From positions 124,001-188,000 of the forward strand of contig CAJQUW010011299.1 of NCBI GenBank assembly GCA_907163375.1: a stretch of 64,000 nucleotides of DNA, read 5' to 3'. Origin of the DNA: Prostheceraeus crozeri. Lineage: Eukaryota > Platyhelminthes > Polycladida > Euryleptidae. This document shows, in pieces, positions 1 through 11,939 of this stretch. The stretch's first letter is position 1. Each line of letters starts with the position of its first letter. Under the pieces are notes generated by a model that saw only the letters and a list, made by a program, of their open reading frames with translations, made no database searches and was not told the DNA's origin. Both the position numbers and the translations under genes were made by a program.

Positions 1-1425
1 ATCGAAGCTTTTAATTGGTTCTTCATGCCCCAACTTAGTTCCCCCGGATGTGCCGCGACCTTGAGTCAATTTCCATTCTAGTCCACTTCAGATAAACAGT
101 TTATTTCTATGCCTTAACCTAACCGTGTAAGCACACGCACGAGCGTGTAAGACACGCGAGGCAAATGCAACACACGATAGTCAAACACACGCCATTGTAA
201 ATGCAGCTTAAGATCCATTTCTGCAATGCGCGCGCTTGGCCAATCACTCAAGTCAAAGAGAGACGAATATCTATGTTAACCATTGCTACCATTGCATACA
301 ATGGCTAAGATAGAATTATGTCCACTCTAGACTAACCTACACGCAAATGAAACTATTTCTGATCTGTGGTCTATCTAGACTACACATGCGAACATGCAGG
401 ATTCATGTAGACAAAATGAAGCAGTATATCTACAACTTCTCTACAGAATTTTTACCGTAGCACAGCAACGAGCTGTGAGCGAAGCTAGATGCTTATCAAA
501 TAAATTCTCTATTCTGAAACTTCTTCGTTCGTCACTTGAGAGCTTGGAAAAGGAGGGATAAAGGAAATGATAAGTGCCTCGCCACCTTTTCGATCGAGCC
601 ACAACCCGCGTGCAGAGGTGGGTATTTGCCAACTTCCCGAGGTGATGTTCAGAAAAAATGAGCTCCGACCTCAAGGAAAGCAATCCCGGAAGTTTGCGCA
701 ATAATACTCCTAGCATGACCGTAACGGGTGCACTTCACTAGTCTTGGTGATCGTTGTCCCGAGCAAGAGATTCGATTAATAGTTTTCGTAGTGCATGGAA
801 AGAAGTGCATTGAGACATCTCTTCGACCTCGTGAAAGCCTGAGACATTTAATTGCGTACTGATGGAGTTGTCGATACGGGAGGTCAGTCATGATGATTAA
901 GAAAAAGCAGGTTCTCCTCCAAATTTTCAATTTTTTTTTCAAATTTTCAGGGTCTATAACCCTTGATGCTGTCTGTGTATATACGAAACGCGTCGGGTGA
1001 CTCGTTCTTTTATTTACTGAAATGAAAGTCGTAGAAATTGGGAGAGAACCTGCTTTTCTTAATTTAATTGTATAATTAAATGATTGTTATGTCAGCAGCA
1101 AAATTTCGATTACCCTGCCTTTCTGATCATTTGAAGACATGCGGATTTCCGGATGTCTAACTACAGGGTGTTCAGCAAAAAACGCAAGGATTGCAAATAT
1201 CATCAAATTATTGTACTGTCATATCCTTCTTCAGTTTGTTCAAATGAAAATTCAACTTTAATTCTAGCCAATTTAAGCATGCTCGATGGCCTACATCGAT
1301 CCATAATGGCTTCGAGTGGACATATAGACATCGAACAAAAAGCGAAGGACTACAAGTGATTTTAATTTTTCAATCAAAGAATCAAACTTGATTGAATGTT
1401 TTCATTATGCAACATATATCTGAAA
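1..1425. other. Non-coding stretch, no gene recognised
   Basis: No reading frame here resembles a known protein. A 23-25 bp inverted repeat lies at about 895-920 and 1038-1064 (core GCAGGTTCTC with flanking A/T) and would make a hairpin with a loop of about 120 bases. The rest is AT-rich unique-looking sequence. Confidence 0.5.
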
Positions 1426-1870
1426 TCACTTTATATGCCACGCTTGCTGTATATGCTCGTAATTCCCCCGCGCTCGCATGCATTGATTGAGTCTTTTGAT
1501 CCACGATTTCGTAGGGTTTTGTAAAGTTTCTTGTGAAATGGAATTCCACGCAGTCGTCAAAACGTCCTTAAGATCCTCTGCTGATCTGATTATCCAACGA
1601 CTTCTCTGCGGGCCATCTACTCGTAAAAGAATGCTCCATATGCAGTAGTCAAGAACAGTTATATCCGCACTTTTCGCAGGCCATTGTGTTGGAGTAATGA
1701 AATCAACGATATTTCTTTGCAACAATCTGACGGATTTTCAAGCAGTAGGGGCTGCTGCACCATCTTGTTGCCATCACATCATCAATAGCAATTATTCATT
1801 ATTCTGTTGATATCACCAAACATGGCTGGTAGCATTTCTTCGGCGTAAACGTCCTTATTTACTGTATTTT
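1426..1870 (-). pseudogene. Mariner/Tc1-type transposase C-terminal fragment, decayed
   Basis: The minus strand encodes the last third of an IS630/Tc1/mariner DDE transposase. Near 1790 the frame reads QQDGAAAPTA, the equivalent of the family motif QQDGAPAHTA, which carries the second catalytic Asp. Near 1680 it reads WPAKSADITVLDY, equivalent to WPPNSPDLNPLDY, which carries the third Asp of a mariner-type DD34D triad. Downstream residues (EDLK, AWNSI, SWIKRLNQCMRARG) follow the usual C-terminal pattern. At about 1800-1870 a frame with NKDVYAEEMLPAMF resembles the preceding block. At least one frame change and a stop separate the blocks, and no N-terminal half or TIRs were recognised. In these elements the enzyme cuts out and reinserts its own TIR-flanked copy; this one is dead. 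Confidence 0.75.
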
Positions 1871-2690
1871 CTTTTCTGTCAAGTTCGTTGCTGATCTTTG
1901 GCTGCTGATTTATGTGGCCGATCTCGGATTAGATATTTACTTTTGAATTTGAAGACAAATCAATAGAGATGCTGTTAATTGAAGAAATGGCATAATTGTC
2001 GATCTCGGTTTAGAAATCTATATTTCAATGCAAAGATAAAACATAAGTTAATCTAATTTGGTTGCAATGCAAACTAATGCACGAATGAAATAGCAGCTCA
2101 AATAGCTTGCTTTTTCCACCTATACGAGCTATAAATCTGGCGATTTGCAATCCTTACATTGACACCTTGTATATCGTGTCAGCACATTCCTATGCATATC
2201 AGGCATTATGTTCAATCCTTTATAACTTCCTAGAAAGTATGACTCAAGCCCAACTTTCACCGTCTAAAATTACATGGATAAGGATAATAAAAAACGTCAA
2301 TCTACCACAAACACGTGCGTATGTATTCGGCCAATGACAATAGAGGTGGGATTAACTCCCCACAATGATCAACAATGCATCTCCAGCATGTCGGTGCACA
2401 AAGTCGATTATGTACAGTGCCGAGCAGGATATGTACACGAGGGCGAAATACAAGACAAGTACATGGGATATGCTGCATGAGAAGGGCGTATTAGAGATAG
2501 AATCAACATAAAAGAAGGTAACAAATGGCACACAAGTGGAAGATCTGAGAGAAGAAATAGAGGAACGCAGTGTCCCGATTCGCGCCCAATGTCGTAACAA
2601 TCACCACATCAAGAGCTCTCTTCATAATCCACGATAAAATATGTTTCTTCCATCATAACCCACATGTTTGCGGTGGATTCACAGCCTTTG
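1871..2690. other. No gene recognised
   Basis: Short open frames only, none resembling a known family. This could include the decayed 5' part of the mariner-like element to its left, but no motif was recognised. Confidence 0.4.
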
Positions 2691-2696
2691 TCAGTG

Positions 2697-3148
2697 CACA
2701 CGTGGGAGAACAATAAATTTACAAATCGTCGGAAGTAATTACCACATAGCTACTTGCGCAGTTCGGTCTGTACATTCAGGAAGTTTCTAGTGTTGAACTC
2801 TTTGATGAATAAGGCTTCAGCCAGCTAGGTTAGCCACGCTATTGACATTAGCGTCGTCAGGTAAGTGCAAATGCATATTAATTTCAGACGGAGGATTGCA
2901 GACGTCAGGAAATGAACGCACAAAAGGTAATCCGCCATCTGAAATTAACAAACACTTGCACTTTCCTATCGGCAGCAAAACCGTAGCTAACCAAGATGGT
3001 TGGAGCGTTTTTCATCTAAGAATTCAACTCCAGCAACCTATTGAATGTCCAAACCCGAACTGCGCAATTGACTTTGTGGTAATCACTTTTAACGAATTGA
3101 ACTCTGTATGTTAATATTGTAAATTTATTGTTCTCTCACGTGTACGCC
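2697..3148. repeat. Foldback (long inverted repeat) element
   Basis: The left arm starts with ACGTGGGAGAACAATAAATT (about 2699). It is matched in reverse complement by AATTTATTGTTCTCTCACGT near 3123-3142. Matching continues inward through ATTACCAC, TGCGCAGTTCGG, ACATTCA and GTTGAA blocks, and near the centre through AGTGCAA and TTAATTTCAGA. The two arms, each about 200 bp and imperfect, therefore meet around position 2920 with a very short loop. It looks like a MITE or foldback DNA element; no coding capacity. Confidence 0.65.
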
Positions 3149-3649
3149 GATGAAGGTGGAGAATTCACCGGAAACGTGTGTGGGTGTTTCCACGTGAGTA
3201 GCTTTTTTCTGACAACAATGAATCTGGGCATTGTTGCTTTTGTTTTCACTTGCTCAGTATTCTACAGCATGCATCGTGATCTGACTGTCTCAGGGGAAGC
3301 CACGAGATAACATTTCAATGACAGCAACGTACTTGACAACATTTAAGACCTTTGTTTCTGTTGAAATTTTAACCGGGTAGTCATGTGCCTCGTACAGTTT
3401 GAATGTGGACTTATTTAGGCCTGCTTCGACGAACAATAAGGGACCCTTGATCTTCCGGCTTAAATTTCCATAGAACCATAGGCTTTAGATACTACTACGA
3501 ACGCTGCTGTTATTCAAATTTCATTTCACACCGTCCCCGAGACAGCTTCAGGACGATTTTTCAAGAAGACCATTTTGATGAAGAACCGGCAACGTTCAGA
3601 ATTCGCGTAATTATAAATAAAATAAATCAACGTTATTTACGCTCAGAAA

Positions 3650-3845
3650 CACATTAGGCACGGTGCCTTTCTTCGACGTGGCCAAATTGCTATTTATCTC
3701 ACTCTCATTCTGTTTGTGCTGAGTGTTAAGCAAGAATGCAGAGTGTACCTTATCTAAAAGTCTTAGACTTGACCTGGCCAAGGTTTGAACCCACGTTTGC
3801 CAGACGCAGTGCGAAAACTCTACCACAAGGCCACAGCGCCGGTCA
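3650..3845 (-). repeat. tRNA-derived SINE
   Basis: Read on the minus strand, 3844-3771 has a polymerase III promoter layout: an A-box-like block (TGTGGCCTTGTGGTAGAG) and a B box (GGGTTCAAACC), about 35 bases apart. The following body (AAGTCTAAGACTTTTAGATA and onward) resembles the tRNA-unrelated region of a widely dispersed invertebrate SINE type. The cloverleaf is too mismatched for a working tRNA. Such elements are moved by LINE machinery. Confidence 0.65.
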
Positions 3846-4960
3846 GCAGATTATAAATCAGAATTAGAGCTTCCAATTTACATGATTTAAATGGTGATTT
3901 TCGCACCAAGTGCATTATTGGCATTCGTATCGGGACACTGTAAATCGAGGAAGAATTAAAGAATTAAAACCGCTAACTCCGATAAAGCGAAGAAACGTTC
4001 TCCAAATGACTGTAAAATGACCAAAATTGGATTAAAAATGGCAAAAATGATACGTTGACGACCACGTGAACAATAGCTGCTCATGTTTAGTGGAGGATGA
4101 AGGACATGGAAAGCTTACCTGCATCGAAAGTGGAGGAAAGGAACACTTGATGGATACCAGTGCGGCAGATCGTGACATCAGAGCCGAGGAGGAGCTGATG
4201 CAACCCGACTAATGGTCACCGAAGTGACGATATGTACAGTGTCGGACCAACCAACGATGACCAACGCTTTACAATAATATGTATAAAAAGAAACAAAAAG
4301 AAAAAATATACCAATTCACAAAAAACACGAAGAAAAATAGTTGCGCAACCACCGCATGCAGTCTTGAACAATGTAGCCGCACACATATGATTGACAAATG
4401 AGGTTCTAGAAACACTTGAATGCAAAAATGAGAAATGTCAGACATTCCTGATGTCCAGAACAGAAAATTCGAACGAGAAATGATGCCTCCCCGCTTTTGT
4501 CAACAACTCTAAAGCTTGAACAATCATTCATAGATTATCCTAACTAATACCACAATGAAGGATCAAAATCTATGAAGAAGTAATTAAATAAATATAACTG
4601 TGTAACATACTAGTGAACTGCATATTACCTTTGACAAGACAAGTCAATGAAGAGATGAAATTTCGGTATTTGCTCGCCTTGCCGCATTCCTTCATCTTTA
4701 GCCTTCGAAATAATACTATAGTTTAAAGTCATCACTGAGAGAAAATACACGAAATAGATAGGATATCCAAGTTCAAGATACAGAGAGAAGACATCCGTCA
4801 TTCAATTAAATAACAATTGTAATTACGTATTTCCTTAATCCTAAGATACAATCTTCGATGTCTTCAAAGGACAGATACAGACCGCACGTAAGAGATGCTC
4901 TAAACTAAGAAAATATTGCCGTCAAGGGACATATTCAACACTATCTTCACAGTTTTCACA
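3846..4960. other. No gene recognised
   Basis: AT-rich, with only short unconvincing frames. I see no RNA gene, TIR pair or conserved protein block. Confidence 0.45.
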
Positions 4961-4964
4961 ATTC

Positions 4965-6235
4965 AATCTTCGAGAAGACGATTGAGATCATCAAGATAGC
5001 CAATGCTTTCAAGAGTATGACAACATCTTTTAGAGAGCGATATAGTGCTTCAAGAAACGATACTATCATCAAGAGAACGAATATGTCTCCAGGAGAGTGA
5101 TGGACGATTCCCCTTTCAAAAGGACAACACCTGCTTCAAACAATGTCACTGAGAGGACGATGCTTTCCTCATGGAAAAATTCATGTCATCAAAGACTACA
5201 CCGTTTAGAAACCCAGGGCATATTCAAGAGGACCCTGATTCTATCTTCAAGACAACGAAGACACTTCTATGAAATGAGAGTGTCTTCAAGAAAAATTGAG
5301 TGTTTCCGAGATAACGATGGTGTCTCCAAGATAACGATAGCAACATTTAAGTGAACGATTGTGTCTTCAAGATAACGACTGTACCTTCAATATATCGATA
5401 GTATCTCCGAGCTGACGATAGTGTCTTCAAGATAACGACTGTACCTTCAAGATAGCGATAGTGTCTCCGAGATAACGATAGCGACATTTAGGTATCGATT
5501 CCGTCTTCAAGATAACAGTAGTGTCTTCAAGATAACGACTGTACCTTCAATATATCGATAGTATCTCCGAGATGACGATAGTGTCTTCAAGATAACGACT
5601 GCACCTTCAAGATAGCGATAGTGTCTCCGAGATAACGATAACGACATTTAGGTATCGATTCCGTCTTCAAGATAACGACTGCACCTTCAATATATCGATA
5701 GTGTCTCCGAGATGACGATAGTGCATCCAAGATAGCGATAGTGTCTTCAAGATAACGATAGCGACATTTAGGTATCGATTCCGTCTTCAAGATAACAGTA
5801 GTGTCTTCAAGATAACGACTGTACCTTCAATATATCGATAGTATCTCCGAGCTGACGATAGTGTCTTCAAGATAACGATTCCGTTTTCAAGATAACAGTA
5901 GTGTCTTCAAGATAACGATGGCGACATTTGGGTAACGGTAGTGTCTCCGAGATGATGATAGTGTCTCCAAGATAACGACGGTGTCTCCGAGATAACGATG
6001 CTGTCTTCAAGATAACGATAGCGACACTTGGGTAACGGCAGTGTCTCCAAGATAGCGATAGTGTCTTCAAGACAGCGATGGTGTCTCCGAGATAGCGATA
6101 GTGTATTCAAGATAGTGATCTTGTCTTCAAGATAACGATAGTCTCTTCAAGATAACGTTAGTTTCTCCAAGATAGCGACAGTGTCTTCAAGACAGCGATG
6201 GTGTCTCCGAGATAGCGATAGTGTATTCAAGATGA
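4965..6235. repeat. Minisatellite, ~20-bp unit, with higher-order repeats
   Basis: Roughly sixty head-to-tail units with consensus GTGTCTTCAAGATAACGATA. They are degenerate at the left edge and clean from about 5290. Groups of several variant units recur as blocks: a run containing GGTATCGATTCCGTCTTCAA followed by a unit with ATATATCGATAG appears near 5491, 5661 and 5781. This indicates higher-order duplication. The unit is not a multiple of three, so the repetitive open frames crossing it on the minus strand are by-products, not protein evidence. It begins about 325 bp beyond the YPEL stop codon. Confidence 0.92.
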
Positions 6236-6559
6236 TGATGAAATCTGATTCCATTTAGCATGACTTCAATCAGCTTGACAGCAATTACCAAGTAAGAAGA
6301 GCAAATGTTTCAAAAAGCTTCCTAAAGATCATCGAAACAAATGTTGACATGCTCCGGAGAGAGAGCAGCTAGGAGAGGCATCATTTTCTGGTCGACATCA
6401 GCTCAGGGCCGTCGTGGGACGGTAATCGTCAAGGCTCGGTGTGCAGGGGCACAGAATTGTTATTCTTCCCCTTTCCTCCTCCCACGCCGACAACGAGCAG
6501 GCAACAAGCAAGGACACGACGAGACGCGAGTCCAGGAGGGGATCGGGAAACATAGTGTG

Positions 6560-9500
6560 TCAAGGATTGGCCGGTGGAGAAGACGGAGGCATAGAGCCAC
6601 CATCAGAACTAGCTGAGCCGGCAGTGAAACTGTCCCAGCCATTGTCTTTGATCAGGTGGGCCAGTTCAATGATATACTTGCCCTCCTTGTATTTCTGACT
6701 GGACTCGAAAGCATGTTCATATTTCCAGCCCAACGTTGTCTTGCAACAATCGCAGAATATGTCAGCGACTGAATGCAAGCCGGTGAGAAGGATGCGTTCC
6801 TCAGGAGAGCCACAACCAACATTGACAACACGATCGAAGAGATACGCCCTTCCTTGAGCGCCCTGGAACGACTTGGAGATGAGATCAGCATGGCGAGCCA
6901 AGTGTGCACGACAATGTACGCATGAATATGTTCGATCATCCTCGGTGTTGAGATACACCTGTAGAGCAAATTTGATCATTTAGTCAAGCACAAGGCAATT
7001 GTTAAACGCACATACATAGAATATTGTAATTCAGATAAAAGCACGGATTTTCATAGATTATACATTATGTAGATCAATGTTTCTCAACTTTAATTCGCTT
7101 CTGCCCGCAATTATTGAAATTTCTTCTAGTTGCCCAACAGAATTAGATTCATCTGCGCGCGCGGCTTCGGTTTCTAGAATGGAAATATCGCATATGTTCT
7201 TAACATTGAAATTGCACATCACCAAATTAGACAACTTGCTTATTCAGTGTTTTTCGAATGGATAATTCGTATATTGCCTACTACTGGAAATGACAAACAA
7301 TAAGCTGTCAGCCAGTTTTAAACACCAGAGCCAGTGAGTGAGTGGCGTGCGTTGTGTGATATCACTTCAGACACACCAAAACACACATCGCTGTCTAGCT
7401 ACTATCAGTGTATGCAGTGAGGAATGCTGAGAAGAGGATGGTGAAATCATCAGGTGAACCAATTTTCATGCGCCTGCTATTTTCTTTAATAATGATCGAA
7501 AGGACCGATATTATGGAAAAGCTTGCACACAATGATCTGAATTCTTCGAATCTGCAGCAATCGTGGCAATAGAAGCACTTTGATGGAATTTACAGTAATC
7601 CGCAAGCGACGCACGACTTTTTCCTACCTCTGTAAGGTATTAGGAATTCCTTTTTGCCCACTTACTAAGTTCCAACGTGCGCCATCGTTTTAAATTAGTC
7701 CTCGATTCTAGTGAACTGAAAGAGTAAAACAATCTAATTCTATGGGTTACCCCTCCACATACTTTTTCCAAATGTCATATGTAGGTCATTGAAAAAACGC
7801 GACATGTGAGGCAAAGTCTAAAAAGCATTTTACGAAAACTTCGAATTATCACCTCATTCGAGGTTTGAGCTCCGTGCGTCATGTTAAGGTTGGACTTGAT
7901 GATTTGACATTAAAGCTTTCATACACGCTTGCAGAGGCTGCTTTACACTGGCAGTTCACGTGCTGTGCAGTAGATGACGAAAATGACCTCGTTATGACGT
8001 TTATCGCAATTTCTTCTAATAGAGAACGTGATGTCAGTGTTGCAGAGGCAGTTCAGGTACAATTTATTTATTTTATTTTATTTATTCAGTACATTTATAT
8101 TGCGCTGTACCCAAGTGGCCAAGTTCAGCGAATAGACCGAAGTTCATTTCTTTGCACCGTACTGGAATGATTGTCATCTGATTGGTTACTCTTCTATATC
8201 TAATCTACCAGGGGCGACCGCAGAAAAACAGAGCTAGATAGTGAGTTGTTAGCGTCCAACAAATCTCTAGCAATTGTTAGAGATTTATAAGTCCCGAACC
8301 GCATGGTGCACACAGAAGAGTTGTTGGAGTTTCGTTTCAATTACTGCATGACAACCCCTTTGAGTGACAGTTTGTACGGAAAGGAACTCCGTTTTTAGCA
8401 TCAGTTGCTATGTGATAAACTGAAACTCTATAAAACGCATTAACCTTCTGATGTTGGCAAAGTGTGTAACAATAACGATTGTGGCTGCTGATCATAGGCA
8501 ATGTATGACACCATATAAATCCAAAACTATAATAATAAAAGACTAGAACGGCCATTGACATTGAAGATGATAGTACGTCGTGGACATGCTATGACACCGG
8601 GGTGACGATTATTAAATAGTGTATGTAGTGTATATTTTTCAGTATACATGAAAATCGAACAGATCCGAGAGAGTTACAAGCAATCGCTATTCGTTTATGT
8701 GTTGACTGCCTGCGTGATAAATCAGTGCTATCTTTATGACAATGAAACTTTCTAATAATCAAGTCAAAGACAATTGCGGCATGAAGCATAGATTTATAAA
8801 TAGCACATGTATATTGACGGAGATAACTAGTTCCCCAATTCACACATGCCCACTATATCAGCAACCACATAGCAGAAACACAATGAGTGCTGTTGTCATT
8901 GCCATGCAGCGCATAATAACAGCTATTGTTATTCTTCTTTTCAATGCAGTGGTCACGAAAGCTTTGCGTAGGCAAGTGCACGTGCTTTAGGGAAGTCATC
9001 GATCTCTTGCTTTTAGATCAATGCATAAAGGTGGCACGATTTCTAATTTCGGATCAGTCGGATGACAAAGCGAACGTCATTTGCAATGAATTCACTACTG
9101 AGTACAAGGCAACCAACAATAGTGGCCTCTTGATGTTTACAGAGACCAATCACAGATAGGATGTCATAAAGTTAGCGATCACTAACCAAGACCGTAACCA
9201 AGACTGACTTCACAGTCCTTCTGTGCGCACCCCACAAGGGTTAGCGAGGTTGTTAGTGATTCGTTAGCCTAGCAATGTTTCTGTGCAGTCGCCCCAGGTC
9301 TTGTCACAGTAACCTGACAGGTCATCGTCCATCATGTCAGCGCATCAGGTTTTTCTCTTTACGTTCCATGTGCCATTTTGGTTGGACAGTGCTGACTTGC
9401 TGTTCGTAATGCAAATTAGTTGCTGTACATGCAGTTTTGTTTCATGGCTATATCATCCTATGTTTTAATTACATGACGAAAGTGTCACTCGCCTGCTGCA

Positions 9501-11569
9501 CCTGCCAGTGTAAAGTAGGCCTAAGTGCTTCAGATTCAAACCTTATTCCCAAGGCAGCAAATAACAGGATTCCTGAGATTTCTTGCAAGAATGGCGATAA
9601 CTGGAATGAAGCTGTATTCTCTTCTATGTTGTCGGGTTTCCTTGCTTTTATAGTTAGGGTTAGATACTGCTCCGCCACTTGTTTGTTACACCACATCCGC
9701 TGTTTCGTTACCTCAGGGTCCCTGAGATAAATTCTCTGTCTATAATAAGTTTTATAGACTCCAAAGTCTCAATGAGCCGGGGTCTGAGATTAAAAAACTG
9801 TAAAGCTTTCTGTCTTGGATCAACCTACGTCCGTCAACTCCTTGACTTGCGGCTTGAAGGCTCAAAAGGGGTCATTTATAAAAATCACCCATGAAATGAC
9901 TCTATAAGCTGTGTGAATAAATCATTAAGACCCTTCTACCACTGCTCGTCCCCCTCTATCCGCCTGGGCCCAGCAGTGACGACCAGGGAATACTTATTCG
10001 GCGCTTGACTATGTCTTACGGTGTGGATGGATGTTATTGGCTGATTCCGGTCGCACCTGACTGACCGTGTACAGCAGGTTTGTTCCGGTTCTAGCAGCTC
10101 GTGTTCGCTGTCGGTGTTATGTGGGGTTCCACATGAGTCGGTCCTGGGACCAATCCTGCTCCTGTTGTACACGTCGGATTTGCTGCAGCTGATACAGCGA
10201 CATCACCTGGTGCCGCACGCATACGTTGATGATGCTCAAATTTATGGGTTCTGCCTGCCATCCACCAGTAGTGAGCTCGTTCAGCCGGTGTCTGCCTGCG
10301 TGGCTGATGAATCTACGTGGATGGCTTCCAACAGGCTCCTCCAGCTAAGACTGAGGTTCTCTGGTGAGCTCCTGTGAGAAGGCAACATCTAATCCCAACT
10401 GGACCGGTCATCGTCGCCGGTTCATCACTCAGGCCTGTGACTTCAGTCCATGACCTTGGGGTTCGGATTGATGCAGGTGTTACCATGAAAGCGCATGTTA
10501 ACAATGCAGTGGTGTCGTGCTTCGCAGTGTTGCGTCAAATTCGCAGTTACGATTTCACGTATGTCCATTGGTGACCGCGCTTTTCCTGCTTCGGCATAGA
10601 GTGCATGGAACAGTCTTCCTTTGGATATTAGATCGTGTGAATCACTTTTGGTTTTCCGACTGCGGCTGAAAACGTATCTGTTCGCCTGCAATGGTTGAAT
10701 AATATCAAAGCTGCGTCACTTTGGATGGTACATTCGCAACTGCATGTTTCTTTTGTAAAGTGCTCCAGAAGCAAATTTTTGCACTGCAGCACTATAATCC
10801 TGACAATAAATAAACCAATAAAATAAATAAAACTAGCAGCTCCTTACCCACTGGAGGCTGAGAGACACTAATCTAGACAATCTTATGATAAGTTCACGAA
10901 GATGCCAATCACAATTTCACAGAAGCACTTTAATATCAAATTGCCGCCCAATATGTGCATGAAACTTTGATTTATTTGTGAACGATATCTAACCTCCCTT
11001 ACCTGCGTGACCAATTAATTAAGGAATTTCAAATTTCACATACCATACATTTTATACTACAGCATCGTCATGGCGAGGCTGCATTCTGACTAGATTGATG
11101 ACAATAAACTCGCAGTTTATATTGACTCTAAGGAGAAGGAACTTGATATTTTAAGGGTGCTAGTTGTCTCACTGTCTCATCTGCGTCGAGTCAAATGGTG
11201 ATTTATGTCTACGGAACACTAAAAGTCCGGAAAACGGTATATTGAAAAACGTTGGCTCAAAGCGGCCATCACCTCAAGATCCCTTTTTCTTCAAACTATT
11301 TGGGTAAACTACCACTTGTGTGTGACTGGCGTAGTCAGATCTGGAAGAGCGCAGCGGCACTTCGGAGGACCTTCATGCCGACCACTAATATTTTCTAGGA
11401 CTCGATCACACGACTAAAAGACAGCAAGGCCGAATATTAAGCTGTAATAGATCACCCTCTTTAACCCTTCATTTGAACTTGATACGTTTTCATAATCATT
11501 GCTTACCTGGAACATCTTGAACTTCCCTAGATCGCTTTGATCTTGCATCAGGGCGATTGCTGGGGCCAT
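6560..11569 (-). CDS. YPEL: Yippee-like zinc-binding protein (YPEL1-4 type), two coding exons
   Basis: Exon 1 is 11569-11507 (21 codons, ending KFKMFQ) and exon 2 is 6958-6560. The donor CCAG|GTAAGC and the acceptor CTCTACAG|GTG join in phase 0, giving about 153 residues. The Yippee domain is almost unchanged from vertebrate YPEL1-4: [71 protein letters not shown]. The two zinc-binding CxxC pairs are C34/C37 and C90/C93. The first ATG of exon 1 is preceded in frame by TGA two codons upstream. Oddities are a divergent N-terminus ([12 protein letters not shown]) and a Ser/Pro/Gly-rich tail of about 23 residues after the point where vertebrate YPELs stop. Family members are small conserved proteins reported at centrosomes or nucleoli; the precise role is unsettled. 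The intron carries a TIR-like repeat and an antisense LINE. Confidence 0.9.
6980..8210. other. Intronic sequence of YPEL, no further gene
   Basis: Part of the YPEL intron. There is no convincing exon or RNA gene. A CTTTACACTGGCAG block at about 7938 recurs inverted near 9500 and again near 50,910 (see findings). Confidence 0.5.
8211..9295. mobile_element. Candidate non-autonomous DNA transposon
   Basis: The ends are imperfect inverted repeats: GGGGCGACCGCAGAAAAACA on the left against GGGGCGACTGCACAGAAACA on the right (reverse-complemented). No transposase frame lies between them and no clear target-site duplication is visible. It sits in the YPEL intron. The superfamily is unresolved. Confidence 0.4.
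9955..10830 (+). pseudogene. 5'-truncated non-LTR retrotransposon (LINE), reverse transcriptase and 3' end
   Basis: Protein blocks run in order but in shifting frames. First come LTDRVQQV and the RT motif [20 protein letters not shown] (10,117 on). Then comes [11 protein letters not shown], which contains the catalytic YxDD variant as YVDD. After that come WMASNRL, the thumb block [12 protein letters not shown]...[10 protein letters not shown], and the C-terminal block GDRAFPA...AWNSLP...[10 protein letters not shown] followed by a stop. The 3' end is rich in AATAAA-type units (10,803-10,830). The arrangement fits a Jockey/I-type ORF2. Frameshifts, internal stops and 5' truncation make it inactive. 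It lies inside the YPEL intron, antisense to that gene. Confidence 0.82.
10831..11506. other. YPEL intron, no feature recognised
   Basis: AT-rich sequence between the LINE tail and YPEL exon 1. No open frame of note. Confidence 0.45.
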
Positions 11570-11714
11570 CAATCAGTCAAGAAAGCATAATGGAGACTGT
11601 TGACTCCAGAAGCGGGATACAGGCAGATCTGCAGAGAAAATTCTATCTTAGAGACATTTCGATACTACTACTTGTGAGACCAAATGCAAGCTGATAATGC
11701 GGTCGTACCATCGT

Positions 11715-11935
11715 CAGTTACAATTGTAACGAAATATTTATTCACTGATCGTAATTACTATGACAACTGATGCGTGATGGTGAGAGCTTGGTCCTGCCCA
11801 CTGACACGGTAGCATGTAAGCAGCTCGTAGCTCAGCAGGTAGAGAACAGGTCTAATTATCCTCGGGTCGCAGGTTCGAGTCCTAACAGTCGCACATCTTT
11901 TGCATGGAAACTTGATCGATCATTGGCTTCATTTC
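11715..11935 (+). repeat. tRNA-like repeat, copy 1 (SINE-like)
   Basis: Positions 11820-11893 form a tRNA-like core with an A-box block (TAGCTCAGCAGGTAGAG) and a B box (GGTTCGAGTCC). The core and its flanks match a second copy at 56348-56570: GACAACTGATG upstream and CACATCTTTTGCATGG downstream are shared. Shared flanks show this is a dispersed repeat rather than an independent tRNA gene. Several stem positions are mismatched. Confidence 0.6.
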
Positions 11936-11939
11936 ATAA

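Noticed and set aside
5587-6110. Repetitive proteins encoded on the minus strand of the minisatellite
   Set aside because: The 20-bp unit forces frame rotation; open frames arise by lack of stop codons in the unit and appear in more than one frame.
4965-6235. CRISPR-like array
   Set aside because: Units are contiguous and degenerate with no unique spacers; it is a minisatellite in animal DNA.
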